The translations under genes were made by a program, and so were the position numbers. Source: Gryganskiella cystojenkinii (Eukaryota; Mortierellomycota; Mortierellomycetes; Mortierellales; Mortierellaceae). Taken from it: 27,224 nt of DNA. The first letter of the stretch is position 1; each line of letters opens with the position of its first letter. The notes beneath the pieces were generated by a model that was given only the letters and a program-made list of their open reading frames with translations, searched no databases and had not been told where the DNA came from. Location of the stretch: the NCBI GenBank assembly GCA_015852425.1, contig JAAAIG010000392.1:6640-33863 (forward strand), in the 5' to 3' direction. Below, in pieces: positions 19,215 to 27,224 of this stretch.

Positions 19215-20501
19215 ATGACTTCTGTCCAGACCACCAGCGAGACCGCACCTCACCACGACCATCTGCAGCTTGGGTATGTATTGGAGATCCCCGAGCTTTT
19301 GTTGCTCATTGCTGGGTTCGTAAACAGGCGCAACCGCTCTCTCTGCTCCCGTGTCAACCGGAGCTGGAGAAGATGCCTTTTGCCGTCTGTTTACGAGCAT
19401 GTCAATGTCAAGGGTAACGATGATGATGAAATGTGTCCGAGTCTCGAGCTCCTCACGAGGTTCGGGTACTTCATCCATTACCTGACAGTCGACATGCCGG
19501 ATCCAGCGATGTACTCGGGGTTCACCATCAATCCTAGCGCGGCAGAGCTCTTTCCTCGAGTCCGCAGACTCGAGGTCAGGGTTCCCGGGACCATCCGGGA
19601 GGTCTGCGTGTGGGTGTGGAACTGTCCCGGGGCCACTTCAATCCAAGTCCTTCGAGTAAGGAAGGAGGAGATCGAGAACGAGAACGACGACGACGACGAT
19701 GAGAGCGAAGACGACGAGAATGAAGACGACGAGAATGAAGAGGACGAGAACGAGAGCGACGACGATGACGAGAACGATGACAACGATCCCGAGCACGATG
19801 ACGATCAAGACGAGCACGTAGAGAGCGAGAAGAAGGATGAGAAGGCTCTGAACTGGCACATGGACCGCTGCAGGCAGTTGACGGAGCTCGAGATCAGCGG
19901 CGACTCACTGTCGGACGAGGAGCTGGCCTCTGCCCTCGTCCGTCCGTTCGAGCGCATCACGATCTCAGCGAACGAGTTTGGGGACCAGTCCTTCCTGGCC
20001 CTAAGCTCCGTCGCGGATCGTTTGACGGTTCTCGATCTCCGCGCCTGTCCGGACATGACGCCTCAGGGTCACCGGTCCATCCTCTCCTCTTGCCCACTCT
20101 TGGTGGAGGCCTATGTCGTTACCCTCGACATAGACGATTTCTTTGTCCCTTCGCCCGAAGGTGACAATGGCGGTGCTGGCGAGTTGGTAATCAGTGCGGC
20201 CGCGGTGACACTCCCAAGTAACTTGAGGGTTCTCCACGCGCAATACTGGTTGCTCTCTGTCAGTACCGCCAAGAACTGGGCGTTCAACGCCCAGTTAGAA
20301 ATCGTCCCACTCATGGTCATGAAGGTTCTCGAGATGGTGACCCTGGATGAAAATCCGGATCATCGTCTCTTTAAACCTGAATGCCCATGGGTTGTCACTG
20401 CCAAGAAATGGCACGAGAGAGAGATTCCAGGTTGGATGCTCCATATCTGGCCGAGCCTGACCTCGTTCCACCTTGGACGACGGCGGCTGCGACAGCTATG
20501 A
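19215..20501 (+). CDS. Intact F-box-like / leucine-rich protein with acidic linker
   Basis: A single-exon gene of 428 aa, the only complete family member here. Residues about 22-62 (LEIPELLLLIAGF, then RSLCSRVNRSWRRCLLPSVYEHV) fit a fungal F-box: a helix with Ile-Pro-Glu-Leu followed by a Ser-rich-Val-Arg-Trp helix. The F-box binds Skp1 and places the protein in an SCF ubiquitin ligase. A conserved block (66-149) leads into a very acidic linker (about 150-210, mostly D/E/N), then leucine-rich-type segments (LTELEISGDSLS, ERITISANEFG, LTVLDLRACPDM) that probably bind substrate, ending FHLGRRRLRQL. I chose ATG 19215 rather than 19032 because both palindrome arms start at the equivalent codon; the stretch upstream is leader. 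Confidence 0.78.
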   Translation: MTSVQTTSETAPHHDHLQLGYVLEIPELLLLIAGFVNRRNRSLCSRVNRSWRRCLLPSVYEHVNVKGNDDDEMCPSLELLTRFGYFIHYLTVDMPDPAMYSGFTINPSAAELFPRVRRLEVRVPGTIREVCVWVWNCPGATSIQVLRVRKEEIENENDDDDDESEDDENEDDENEEDENESDDDDENDDNDPEHDDDQDEHVESEKKDEKALNWHMDRCRQLTELEISGDSLSDEELASALVRPFERITISANEFGDQSFLALSSVADRLTVLDLRACPDMTPQGHRSILSSCPLLVEAYVVTLDIDDFFVPSPEGDNGGAGELVISAAAVTLPSNLRVLHAQYWLLSVSTAKNWAFNAQLEIVPLMVMKVLEMVTLDENPDHRLFKPECPWVVTAKKWHEREIPGWMLHIWPSLTSFHLGRRRLRQL

Positions 20502-21552
20502 GAGTATACCAACGGTGAATCGATGGATCGCCCTTCTTCTCCTCTGCCCTCCCCTCCTTCTCGTGGGTAGACAGAAACACGTAACGAAGATACTAGTAAA
20601 CAGTCCTCTTCACCTCCGAAACGTTGCACCCATTGCCCAAAAAGAGAGAGAGCGAGAAGAGAGAGAGAGAGATTGACCTCGACGAAGCTTCTTAATAGTA
20701 GTTCCTGGTCACTTCCTATACGGATTGTGAGGATGACATTGCTGTACCGCATAACTTCCGAAAATCGTGGCCATTCCGTTCGAGACGAAGAATATTGGGG
20801 ATCTTGTTGCATGGAGATGGCAAAGGGAACTTTTGGCGCTGTGGGATTGCGGCAAAAAGGTTTTTGTATGTGGGCTGCATCAACAGTTTAACTGCAAGGG
20901 TCCATCTCGAGAAAGAGGCGCAGAGAGGATAACTTTTTTGTACGAATGCTTGATTTTCTGCTGTTTTTATTTTCGCTTGCTTTTTGTGTTTGACTGCGTA
21001 GCGAGGATTATTCCTTTTGAGATCCTTCCCCCTGCCCTCATGATTGACCAACGGCATGGAAAGGAAGAAATGCACGACAGCCCAAATTCAGATCGTATTG
21101 GCCTCTCGCCATTTTCAGTCTGTATTGTATCTAGTCAGAAAAAAAACGGTGCGCGAAAGCCTGGTGCTCGCGCTTTTGGGTAAATGGATATACCGAAATA
21201 GAGCCAACGTTCACCACGATTTTTGCGAGTCATGACAGTAATGAATATCGGAGCTTGCGCTCGTTTGTGTCCAGTATAAAAAGGTGATGTGTCGATTTAA
21301 GGACCCTTCCTTGTCAAAACTCCAAAGACTCAAAAAGAAATCCTTGATAAACAGCGTTTGTTCGAATTCACATCCGATCTCACGTTTCTCCCATGAAGCT
21401 CACCTCGCATCTGCAATCACCGTTGCCATGTCGGTCCTCCTGGCCACTGAAGCAACACCAATCCGATCCCGAACTGGTCGTCCTACTGGGACGATGCACT
21501 CAATCCCAACTCAATCTAGTTTTCCTATAAGACCGACAAAACATGTCCCGAA
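20502..21552. other. 3' flank of the F-box gene, no gene seen
   Basis: About 1 kb with only short ORFs lacking recognisable domains. A GA-rich run lies at about 20641-20672, and AT-rich sequence around 20930-21000 could hold the transcript end. I found no clear AATAAA close to the F-box stop. Confidence 0.4.
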
Positions 21553-21772
21553 GGAGAGCAAGGCCGTCGAACGATCTACGACGAAGCTTTGGGCCAGGAA
21601 GGACTGGTCCCCAAACTCGTTCGCTGAGATCGTGATGCGCTCGAACGGACGGACGAGGGCAGAGGCCAGCTCCTTTTCCGACAGTGAGTCGCTGCTGATC
21701 TCGAGCTCCGTCAACTGCATGCAGCGGTCCAAGTGCCTGCTAGTCCTTCTTGTCGTTCTCCACGTGCTCGTC
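21553..21772 (-). pseudogene. F-box-family fragment: start of the leucine-rich region, inverted
   Basis: On the minus strand it reads DEHVENDKKD to an in-frame stop, then in a shifted frame HLDRCMQLTELEISSDSLSE and ASALVRPFERITISANEFGD. This matches about residues 199-270 of the intact paralog. Both ends are abrupt. The indel or stop between linker and leucine-rich part shows it is dead as a gene. It supplies the segment missing from the truncated copy at 14469-15200. Confidence 0.75.
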
Positions 21773-22406
21773 ATCGGTCAACGTCACACAGAACAAAGAG
21801 CTGAATTGGTCCTTGTCCTTCCCCCGCACACTTTTTATTAAATATGTGTCCCAGCTGCCTACTTGGATCTGACTGCTTGTTTTTTTATTCTTCTTTTTCA
21901 CTCAAAGAACAGGGAAAACATATAATATCCCTTGCGGGTAGTGGTGATCGCAGGGTCCTTAATACAAGGATAGCTCGCACAGTTTGACTGTACCTGATCG
22001 TAATTTGGCTGTAAGTCGAGATAGCCCGCACGTTAAAGAACGAGAAAAAAGAACACCTGCGGCGAGGCGTGCATGAGTGGGCGCTGTTTTCGGTTAGGTC
22101 GGGGACCTCCCACTTCTATGCCGCCGATTTTTTTTTATTTATTTATTTTGAGTAGCAGATGATTCTACACAGCCAACGCAAAGAAGCTGGGGACATTGCG
22201 AAGTGGTGGGCAGGAAAGGCGCCTTTTACATTGCGACCAGATATCCTGGAATATCCAGAAGATTGTCAAAAAAGTGACGCTACGCATCCTCTCCCTCATT
22301 TAAACTTCTGATTTCGCTTTTCTCTTCCTTTTCTTTCCTTTCCTACTTGTATTTCAGTTCCTCCATTAGTCGCTCGACATCCGCCTTCTCAGCACACACC
22401 TCTATC
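21773..22406. other. Upstream region of the IDO gene
   Basis: No gene seen. AT-rich runs lie at 21838-21910 and 22128-22150. A pyrimidine-rich leader (about 22315-22350) lies just before the first ATG of the dioxygenase gene, and TATA-type sequence is present near 21920. Promoter assignment is by position only. Confidence 0.35.
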
Positions 22407-24312
22407 ATGCGCAGTACCTTCACAGACAGAGGATATGATGCTGTCTCCATCCCTATCCTCGAGGATTACGATATCTCACCCATCACCGGCTTTGTTCCCC
22501 ACAGTCAACCCTTGGTCCGTTTGAACCAAGCTTACTACCAGCCTTGGGAAGAGATCATGGACCAACTCAACGAGTTGATGGACACGCGTCAATTGCGCAC
22601 TCGCGTGGACAACGTATGATGTAGCTGTCGCATTTTTCATTTTGGAGCAACTCTTTGTCTCGTTCTTGTCTGCATTTCTTTAATCAGGGAACTGATTTGT
22701 CTTTAAAAAATCAGATGCCAGTGTTGCAAGTGAATCAACTGATGACTATTAGAGAACAGCAACGCGCGATGGTTATCCTGTGTTTCATGGCCCATAGTTA
22801 CGTCTGGGGACAAGGACTCGATATCGCCCAGGTAAAATGCCAACACAATTCTCTTGTCTTCCCGATCCGTTAATACCCTTACGCAAGCCAAGTAGGATCA
22901 ATCAAGTCGACATCTCTCATACCTCCCATCGTTCCGAAACCATTTCTTGATAGTCCATTCCCGAGTCACTCGCAATCCCTTACCAAGCGATTGCCGATGT
23001 CCTTGACATCGCTCCGACTCTGACCTATGCGACAAACAATCTCTGGAACTGGAAGCTCGTCGACCAGAATGGTCCATACACACTGGAGTAGGATTATTTT
23101 TTATACATGATTCATTCATCGTCTTCTTGAGAAATAGGAGAGCAAATGGAGGGATCTTTTTCTAAAACATTTTCATTGCTCCTATACATCATAGCAACTT
23201 GACAGTATTGCATACCATGACCGGCACATACGACGAGGTTTGGCTCGATATTGTCGCCATCGCAATCGAGTTCGAGGCTGGTGCGACCTTCAAACCTCTG
23301 CTAGAGGCCATCCAAGCAGTTCGAGAGGACGATCTATTGACTGTGATCCAGAAACTCCACGTTGCGTTGCCTAAGCTGCAAAATGCAGTCAACGCACTGG
23401 GTAATAACTCGTTCGATCAGTGAAAGGATGCTCTGTTCGAGTTTCCTCGTCGGGTTGTTGCCTTGTTACGTTCATTGACCGTCTTCCATGTTTCTGCGTG
23501 TTTCTATTTTCCTTTTTCTTCTTCTTCGTTGCGATCGTATAGACCGAACATTTGAAAAATGCGATCCCGCCATGTTTTACTGGAGAATCCGAAAATTCTT
23601 TTCCGGTTCAGAAAATAATGCTGGTATGGGCCTCCCCGACGGCTTGATCTACAAAGGCGTCGATAATGACACCCCAAAGCAATACATGAGCGCGACCGCG
23701 GGGCAAACTTCTATTTTGGCCGCACTTGACATCTTTTTTGGGGTACAACATCTGGAAAAGCCTCCTCCTTCCTCATCTTTATCAACATCTCCACGATCAC
23801 CATCACTAAACGACGAAGTGGAAATCAAGAAGGAAGTGCCGAATACGAGCGCCAGGTTGCAAAAGTTGAAGCAGTATATGCCCGGACCCCATCGAGCTTT
23901 CCTGGACCATCTCGCTAAAGTCGCCAACTTGCGCGAATATGTCCTTTCGAAATCGACCGCCAAGGGATCGGAGACCGAACTGATGGTCAAGGAGCTGGTC
24001 CAAAGTTACGATGCGTGTGTGCATCAGATTAAATCGTTTCGAGACGCTCATATCCAAATCGTCACCCGATACGTCCTGATCCAGGATCGCCGAGGGCCAC
24101 CTCAAGGATGGGAGGATTTCCGCGTCCCTGTTGTCGTTGAATCCGAGAAACCGATAAAGCATTATGGTACCGTCACCATAGCGGCGGCGGCTCCTACGAA
24201 CACCTATGACGAGAAAATCATCGTCGATCATCCTATGCCCTCAGGCATCGACCTTGTTATGCCGTTCCTCAAAACCAATCGTAATGAGACTCTATCTGCA
24301 AAAATCGCCTGA
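22407..24312 (+). CDS. BNA2: Indoleamine 2,3-dioxygenase (IDO/BNA2 type)
   Basis: This heme enzyme oxidises L-tryptophan to N-formylkynurenine, the first step of the kynurenine route to NAD. Five exons: 22407-22613, 22715-22831, 22954-23087, 23195-23400 and 23543-24312. They total 1434 nt (477 aa), the normal fungal length. Family features in order: LRTRVDN-MPVLQVNQL, SYVWGQG (about 97-103), IPESLAIPYQ, MFYWRIRKFFSG, GLPDGLIYKGV, SATAGQTSILAALD, YMPGPHRAFLDHL (333-345), REYVLSK and DAHIQIVTRYVLI, where H391 is the expected proximal heme ligand. The C-terminal GTGGTDLM-type loop is replaced by a variant ending GIDLVMPFLK. A Pro/Ser-rich insert (about 294-320) interrupts the domain. A second in-frame acceptor at 22688 would add nine residues to exon 2. 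I chose 22715 because it gives a gapless family alignment. Confidence 0.94.
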
Positions 24313-25328
24313 ACCATTTCTACCTACCACCCCCACCCCTGCACAAGAAACAAAAACATCGAGGGCGTCCCAAAGTTTCCATAAAAATCAAACCGTCCAA
24401 GCTACTGATAAAAGCAGTCATAGTTTTGGATCCTTTTTATTCTTGCGACCCTTTCAGGTCTTTCCATCTCTGTCATATTCTTCTTTGCCTTTGTCTTTGC
24501 ACAGTCTGTGCTTTCCCATTTATTAGGACGATTGTTGATAGGGTTAACATCCCTTACGACTCCGACGAATCCCCCTCCCGCCTGTAACATTGTAATTGTA
24601 GCCATAACTCGCGCTCTCTCTCATTGTCGATAATTAAAAGGTAAGTTGTGAAAATGTAGATTAGCCAATCTGGGTGCCAATGTGGTGGTCATGGCCCCGT
24701 TTCTTTGTTTCAACAGATATGCTACGTAGTTCTGCCGAATGGGAGAAGTAGCAAACGACTCTAGAAGTTTTTAATCTCGCCGTCACTTCTCTCTCCTTGG
24801 TTTGATGTGTGCATTATTGTTTTTTTTTGACATTCAATCCTTGTCATGACCCCACAGGAACCTTTGCGCTGGATTTTGAAGAAAGACCGAAGCATTGAGC
24901 ATATTTCGAAAACTTCGTGGAGGTGTTTAAATTGAGCGACTAGGAGTCAACACACTCTCCTACTTTCTCTTTTCCACCAAGAATACCAGGAATCCAAAAA
25001 TGACCCACGTCCACGGCGACGGCACTATGTTCTGGTGATAGAACTGTGAACACGCGCTTGCGTGCTGATTTTAAGACCTGGTGAGCTTTTCCCTTCGGCA
25101 CCCGCAGCACAATCGTAAAAAATCTCGGACAAGGGTGACCGGCACTTCTTTCGTTATCTTTGACGAGTCCTTGTTCCTTTCCTTTTGGTCGCAGTGGCAA
25201 AATTTCACAGGAAACCTCGCCACCGCTTTTCCCCGATATGGGATAGACTGTACTTTGTGCATACATTTTGCGACAGCTCAAGACCGGCGATCAACAACTC
25301 ATGTCGCATCTACTAGAACGTCAAGGTG
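24313..25328. other. Intergenic region between IDO and the broken gene
   Basis: No gene can be supported. It contains the IDO 3' UTR and, inverted at 25213-25233, the 21-bp motif also found upstream of the F-box gene. A 113-codon minus-strand frame (25281-24940) crosses this motif but shows no recognisable domain. Confidence 0.4.
25213..25233 (-). repeat. Second copy of the 21-bp motif
   Basis: On the minus strand this is identical to 19061-19081 over 21 bases, with looser similarity for about 20 more. Here it is followed on the minus strand by no recognisable gene, so it may instead be part of an old dispersed repeat. Confidence 0.6.
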
Positions 25329-26316
25329 AGCCATACAGACACTTCAGAACCCTCCGTTAGTCTCGCCGGCACAGATGCATAACCGTGTGAAGATGTTACA
25401 CGGAACCTTCTCGGAATCCGAGATAGATTTCCTTTGACGGTTTACAATGTAGAGTCGAGATACTTAGAGGTCCTCCTCAGAGTTGTTAAAGAAAGGAAAA
25501 AACCGAGGAAAAGACATGCTCTTGGAGACCAATGATACGGGACGGCAAGCGGATGATGTAGCCTTTCTCGACAACCAGCAGCTGTTGTTGACAGAGGCTG
25601 CGCAGATACACAATCCGGAGGCGCCGGGACGAGTGGAGCTGACAAGAGCCATGCGGGATTGTTGGATTAATCAAGGCCGTGCCATCAGTAGCCTTGCCGT
25701 CCAACACCGTGGCTTGGCGTATTCCGTCTATAATAATTTGACCTTTTTCATTACCCGTGTTCGCGACGAGAACTTTGGGGTCAGAATGAAGTCTGTGGTG
25801 ATCGGCTGTCTTCAGCTTGCAGCTCGAATCCGTCAGGAGATCACACGACGGAGCAAGGCCATGGACGTACTTGATTACAATCGGCGTGCTTTTCTGATTG
25901 ATGCCGTTCTTAGGGTTGGGAAGACGACACCCTCTTCAACCAACATCAAAGCGTGCTATGGTCAAGGAGCTGGAGGAGTACCGCCGACCGAGACCACCAG
26001 TAATGAAGGCCCTGGCAATTATTGAAGGGGCAGCGGCGGAGGTGGCTCGGGCGATAACGAGGCAGGCGATCAGGATGAGGCTGGGGATGATGATGAGATG
26101 GCGGAGGCCTTTGGTAAAGATCAACTCAGCGCCAACAACAATGAAGGTGATGGAGGTGATAGAGGTGGTCATCTTCGGAAAAAAAATTCGAAAACGCCGT
26201 TCGCTGATTCTTGTACTCCAAGGGGTGGAATCACATCAAGTAATACTAGCGAAAATGACAAAGTCCTTTCAGAGAGGACAACGGGAAACAAAGGAACGTC
26301 CTCGGTGATTCTGTAA
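25329..26316 (+). pseudogene. Unrecognised protein gene interrupted by a stop and probable frameshifts
   Basis: The main open stretch (ATG 25516 to TGA 26023-26025, 169 aa) includes DDVAFLDNQQLLLTEAAQIH, RAISSLAVQHRGLAYSVYNN and KSVVIGCLQLAARIRQEITR, a helical, non-repetitive sequence. In the same frame beyond the TGA, coding-like sequence continues (GGGGSGDNEAGDQDEAGDDD, then AEAFGKDQLSANNNEGDGGD) to a TAA at about 26316, so the TGA splits one gene. Upstream, coding-like pieces QNPPLVSPAQMHNRVKMLHG and PLTVYNVESRYLEVLLRVVK lie in alternating frames, consistent with two small indels near 25430 and 25490. I do not recognise the family; a transposon-derived protein is possible but unsupported. 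Short introns could explain some breaks. Confidence 0.5.
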
Positions 26317-26640
26317 CAGTGGCCTTAAGCGTAATAAATACCAGCAGTGCCATGTCCTCTCCATTTTCAAGTTGAAGCTTCCAGTAAATGCATTGAAAGG
26401 CGGCGTTGGACAAGACAGGGTATGCGCCGTGTAATGCAAAGCCAAAACTGAAGTACAGGAAGGCGGCATACATTGTAAATTTCGCAAAGCTTAAAACCTG
26501 AGAGAAAAAATGTTTTTTATTTATACGTTGTTGTACAACAGGAAAGAAAAGAAAGTGTGGACACGAGAAAGAGCGCCGCCTTCTTTCATTTACGATCTTC
26601 TTTTTCCGCGCCTTTTTTGTTTTTTTTTGTTGGGTGTCCT
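26317..26640. other. 3' flank of the oxidoreductase gene
   Basis: It contains TTTATT at 26516-26521 (AATAAA on minus), about 120 nt after the oxidoreductase stop. A 75-codon minus-strand frame here (from 26473, starting MYAAFLYFSFGFALHGAY) is hydrophobic, but I recognise no family and do not call it a gene. Confidence 0.4.
26516..26521 (-). terminator. Candidate poly(A) signal of the oxidoreductase gene
   Basis: AATAAA on the minus strand about 120 nt after the TAA at 26641-26643, in an AT-rich tract. Confidence 0.45.
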
Positions 26641-27224
26641 TTAGAGTGTGGCGACCTCGACATAGACTTTGCCGTAATATTTTCCATCGAGATAATCAAC
26701 AAACGCCTGGGGTGCGTTCTCCAATCCCTTGATGACCGTTTCCTTTTGAGCTGGAAGTTCACCGTTCTCCACCAATGGACCGACCTTTTGCCAGAGCAAA
26801 GGGTACTTGTCCAAGTGATGGTAGGCCGTGAATCCGTTGATGGTCAAGGCCTTGCGAATAATCAAGCCCAAATTCTTGGCTGTGTAAGGAACCTTGGCGT
26901 CCGATTCGGAGATGTTGCCCAGGGCGACGATCTGGCCTCCAGCCTTGGCATGCTCAAGGCTCACGTCCAGTTGTTCGCCACCGACAAGGTCAAAGTAGAT
27001 ATCGAGACCGTCCTTGGCATACTTAGTGAGTTCGACCCGGATGTCCTGGGTCTTGTAGTTGAAGGCGGCATCGACACCGAGCTCCTTCAAAAGGTACTGA
27101 ACTTTCTCATCCGATCCTGCGCTTCCGATGACATAGGCACCTTCACGCTTGGCCCAGATCGCCAAGAAAGAGCCGACGGGGCCGGCAGCCGAGGAGACAT
27201 AGACGACTTGATCCTTCTTGAACT
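26641..27224 (-). CDS. Medium-chain NAD(P)H-dependent oxidoreductase, C-terminal part (PTGR/curcumin-reductase-like)
   Basis: 193 residues are visible; the N-terminal catalytic half lies beyond the window's right edge. The frame enters with FKKDQVVYVSSAAGPVGSFL, the Rossmann nucleotide-binding turn of zinc-independent medium-chain reductases (usual AAGAVGS; here AAGPVGS). It then gives YVIGSAGSDEKVQYL, GVDAAFNYKT, GLDIYFDLVGGEQLD, GGQIVALGNIS and a typical end, GLENAPQAFVDYLDGKYYGK then VYVEV. These features fit NADPH-dependent 2-alkenal / prostaglandin reductase-like enzymes that reduce alpha,beta-unsaturated carbonyls. The exact substrate cannot be read from this part. No intron is visible in the shown segment. 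Confidence 0.88.
   Translation of the reverse strand, partial: FKKDQVVYVSSAAGPVGSFLAIWAKREGAYVIGSAGSDEKVQYLLKELGVDAAFNYKTQDIRVELTKYAKDGLDIYFDLVGGEQLDVSLEHAKAGGQIVALGNISESDAKVPYTAKNLGLIIRKALTINGFTAYHHLDKYPLLWQKVGPLVENGELPAQKETVIKGLENAPQAFVDYLDGKYYGKVYVEVATL

Noticed and set aside
19478..19783. Minus-strand Ser-rich ORF (101 codons) inside the intact F-box gene
   Set aside because: It is the antisense of the acidic linker (GAC/GAG codons read as Ser/Phe/Val) and has no independent support. The same tail appears only because it is the reverse of the F-box coding sequence.
24940..25281. 113-codon minus-strand ORF downstream of IDO
   Set aside because: No recognisable domain. It overlaps the repeated 21-bp motif, and its frame is open only over this stretch.
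26246..26473. Hydrophobic minus-strand ORF starting MYAAFLYFSFGF, possibly a membrane-protein fragment
   Set aside because: It is 75 codons with no recognised family, overlaps the end of the plus-strand broken gene, and has no flanking exon I could join.

Overview
The window reads as nuclear DNA of a filamentous early-diverging fungus. The best guess is Mortierellomycotina or Mucoromycota (inference from gene style, moderate confidence). It has split genes with short GT-AG introns, pyrimidine-rich leaders before ATGs, AATAAA-type signals, orthologs of conserved eukaryotic proteins, and a local family of F-box-like genes. No bacterial operons, tRNA, rRNA or CRISPR array were seen.

Left block (1-12 kb), conserved genes: the 3' end of DCN1 (cullin neddylation co-E3, +); MLH3 (mismatch-repair/meiotic MutL homolog, -, 7 exons, 1030 aa); CHK1 (checkpoint kinase, +, 14 exons, 496 aa), head to head with MLH3 across a 286-bp shared promoter; and a 1265-aa chromatin-type protein (-, 2 exons) that joins an N-terminal RAMA-like domain to three PHD-type zinc modules. 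In each of the three complete genes the exon lengths sum to a whole number of codons, which supports the splice models.

Middle block (about 12.5-22 kb), accessory and unstable: a frameshifted retropepsin-like remnant; a near-perfect inverted duplication of an F-box gene 5' half (two 418-bp arms, about 3 mismatches, 162-bp spacer); an F-box acidic-linker fragment; a degraded acidic coding remnant; a 3 x 22-bp tandem repeat; one intact F-box gene (428 aa); and a fourth F-box fragment on the minus strand. The palindrome could be transcribed as a hairpin RNA whose stem has exact runs of up to 45 nt shared with the intact paralog, so it is a candidate natural silencing locus.

Right block (22-27 kb): a 5-exon indoleamine 2,3-dioxygenase gene (BNA2/IDO type, 477 aa; tryptophan to N-formylkynurenine, de novo NAD), an unrecognised coding region broken by an in-frame stop and probable frameshifts, and the 3' part of a medium-chain NAD(P)H-dependent oxidoreductase (-), which runs off the window.

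MLH3 and CHK1 both serve genome maintenance and share a promoter region. DCN1 and the F-box proteins both belong to the cullin-RING ubiquitin system, but nothing in the sequence links them directly.
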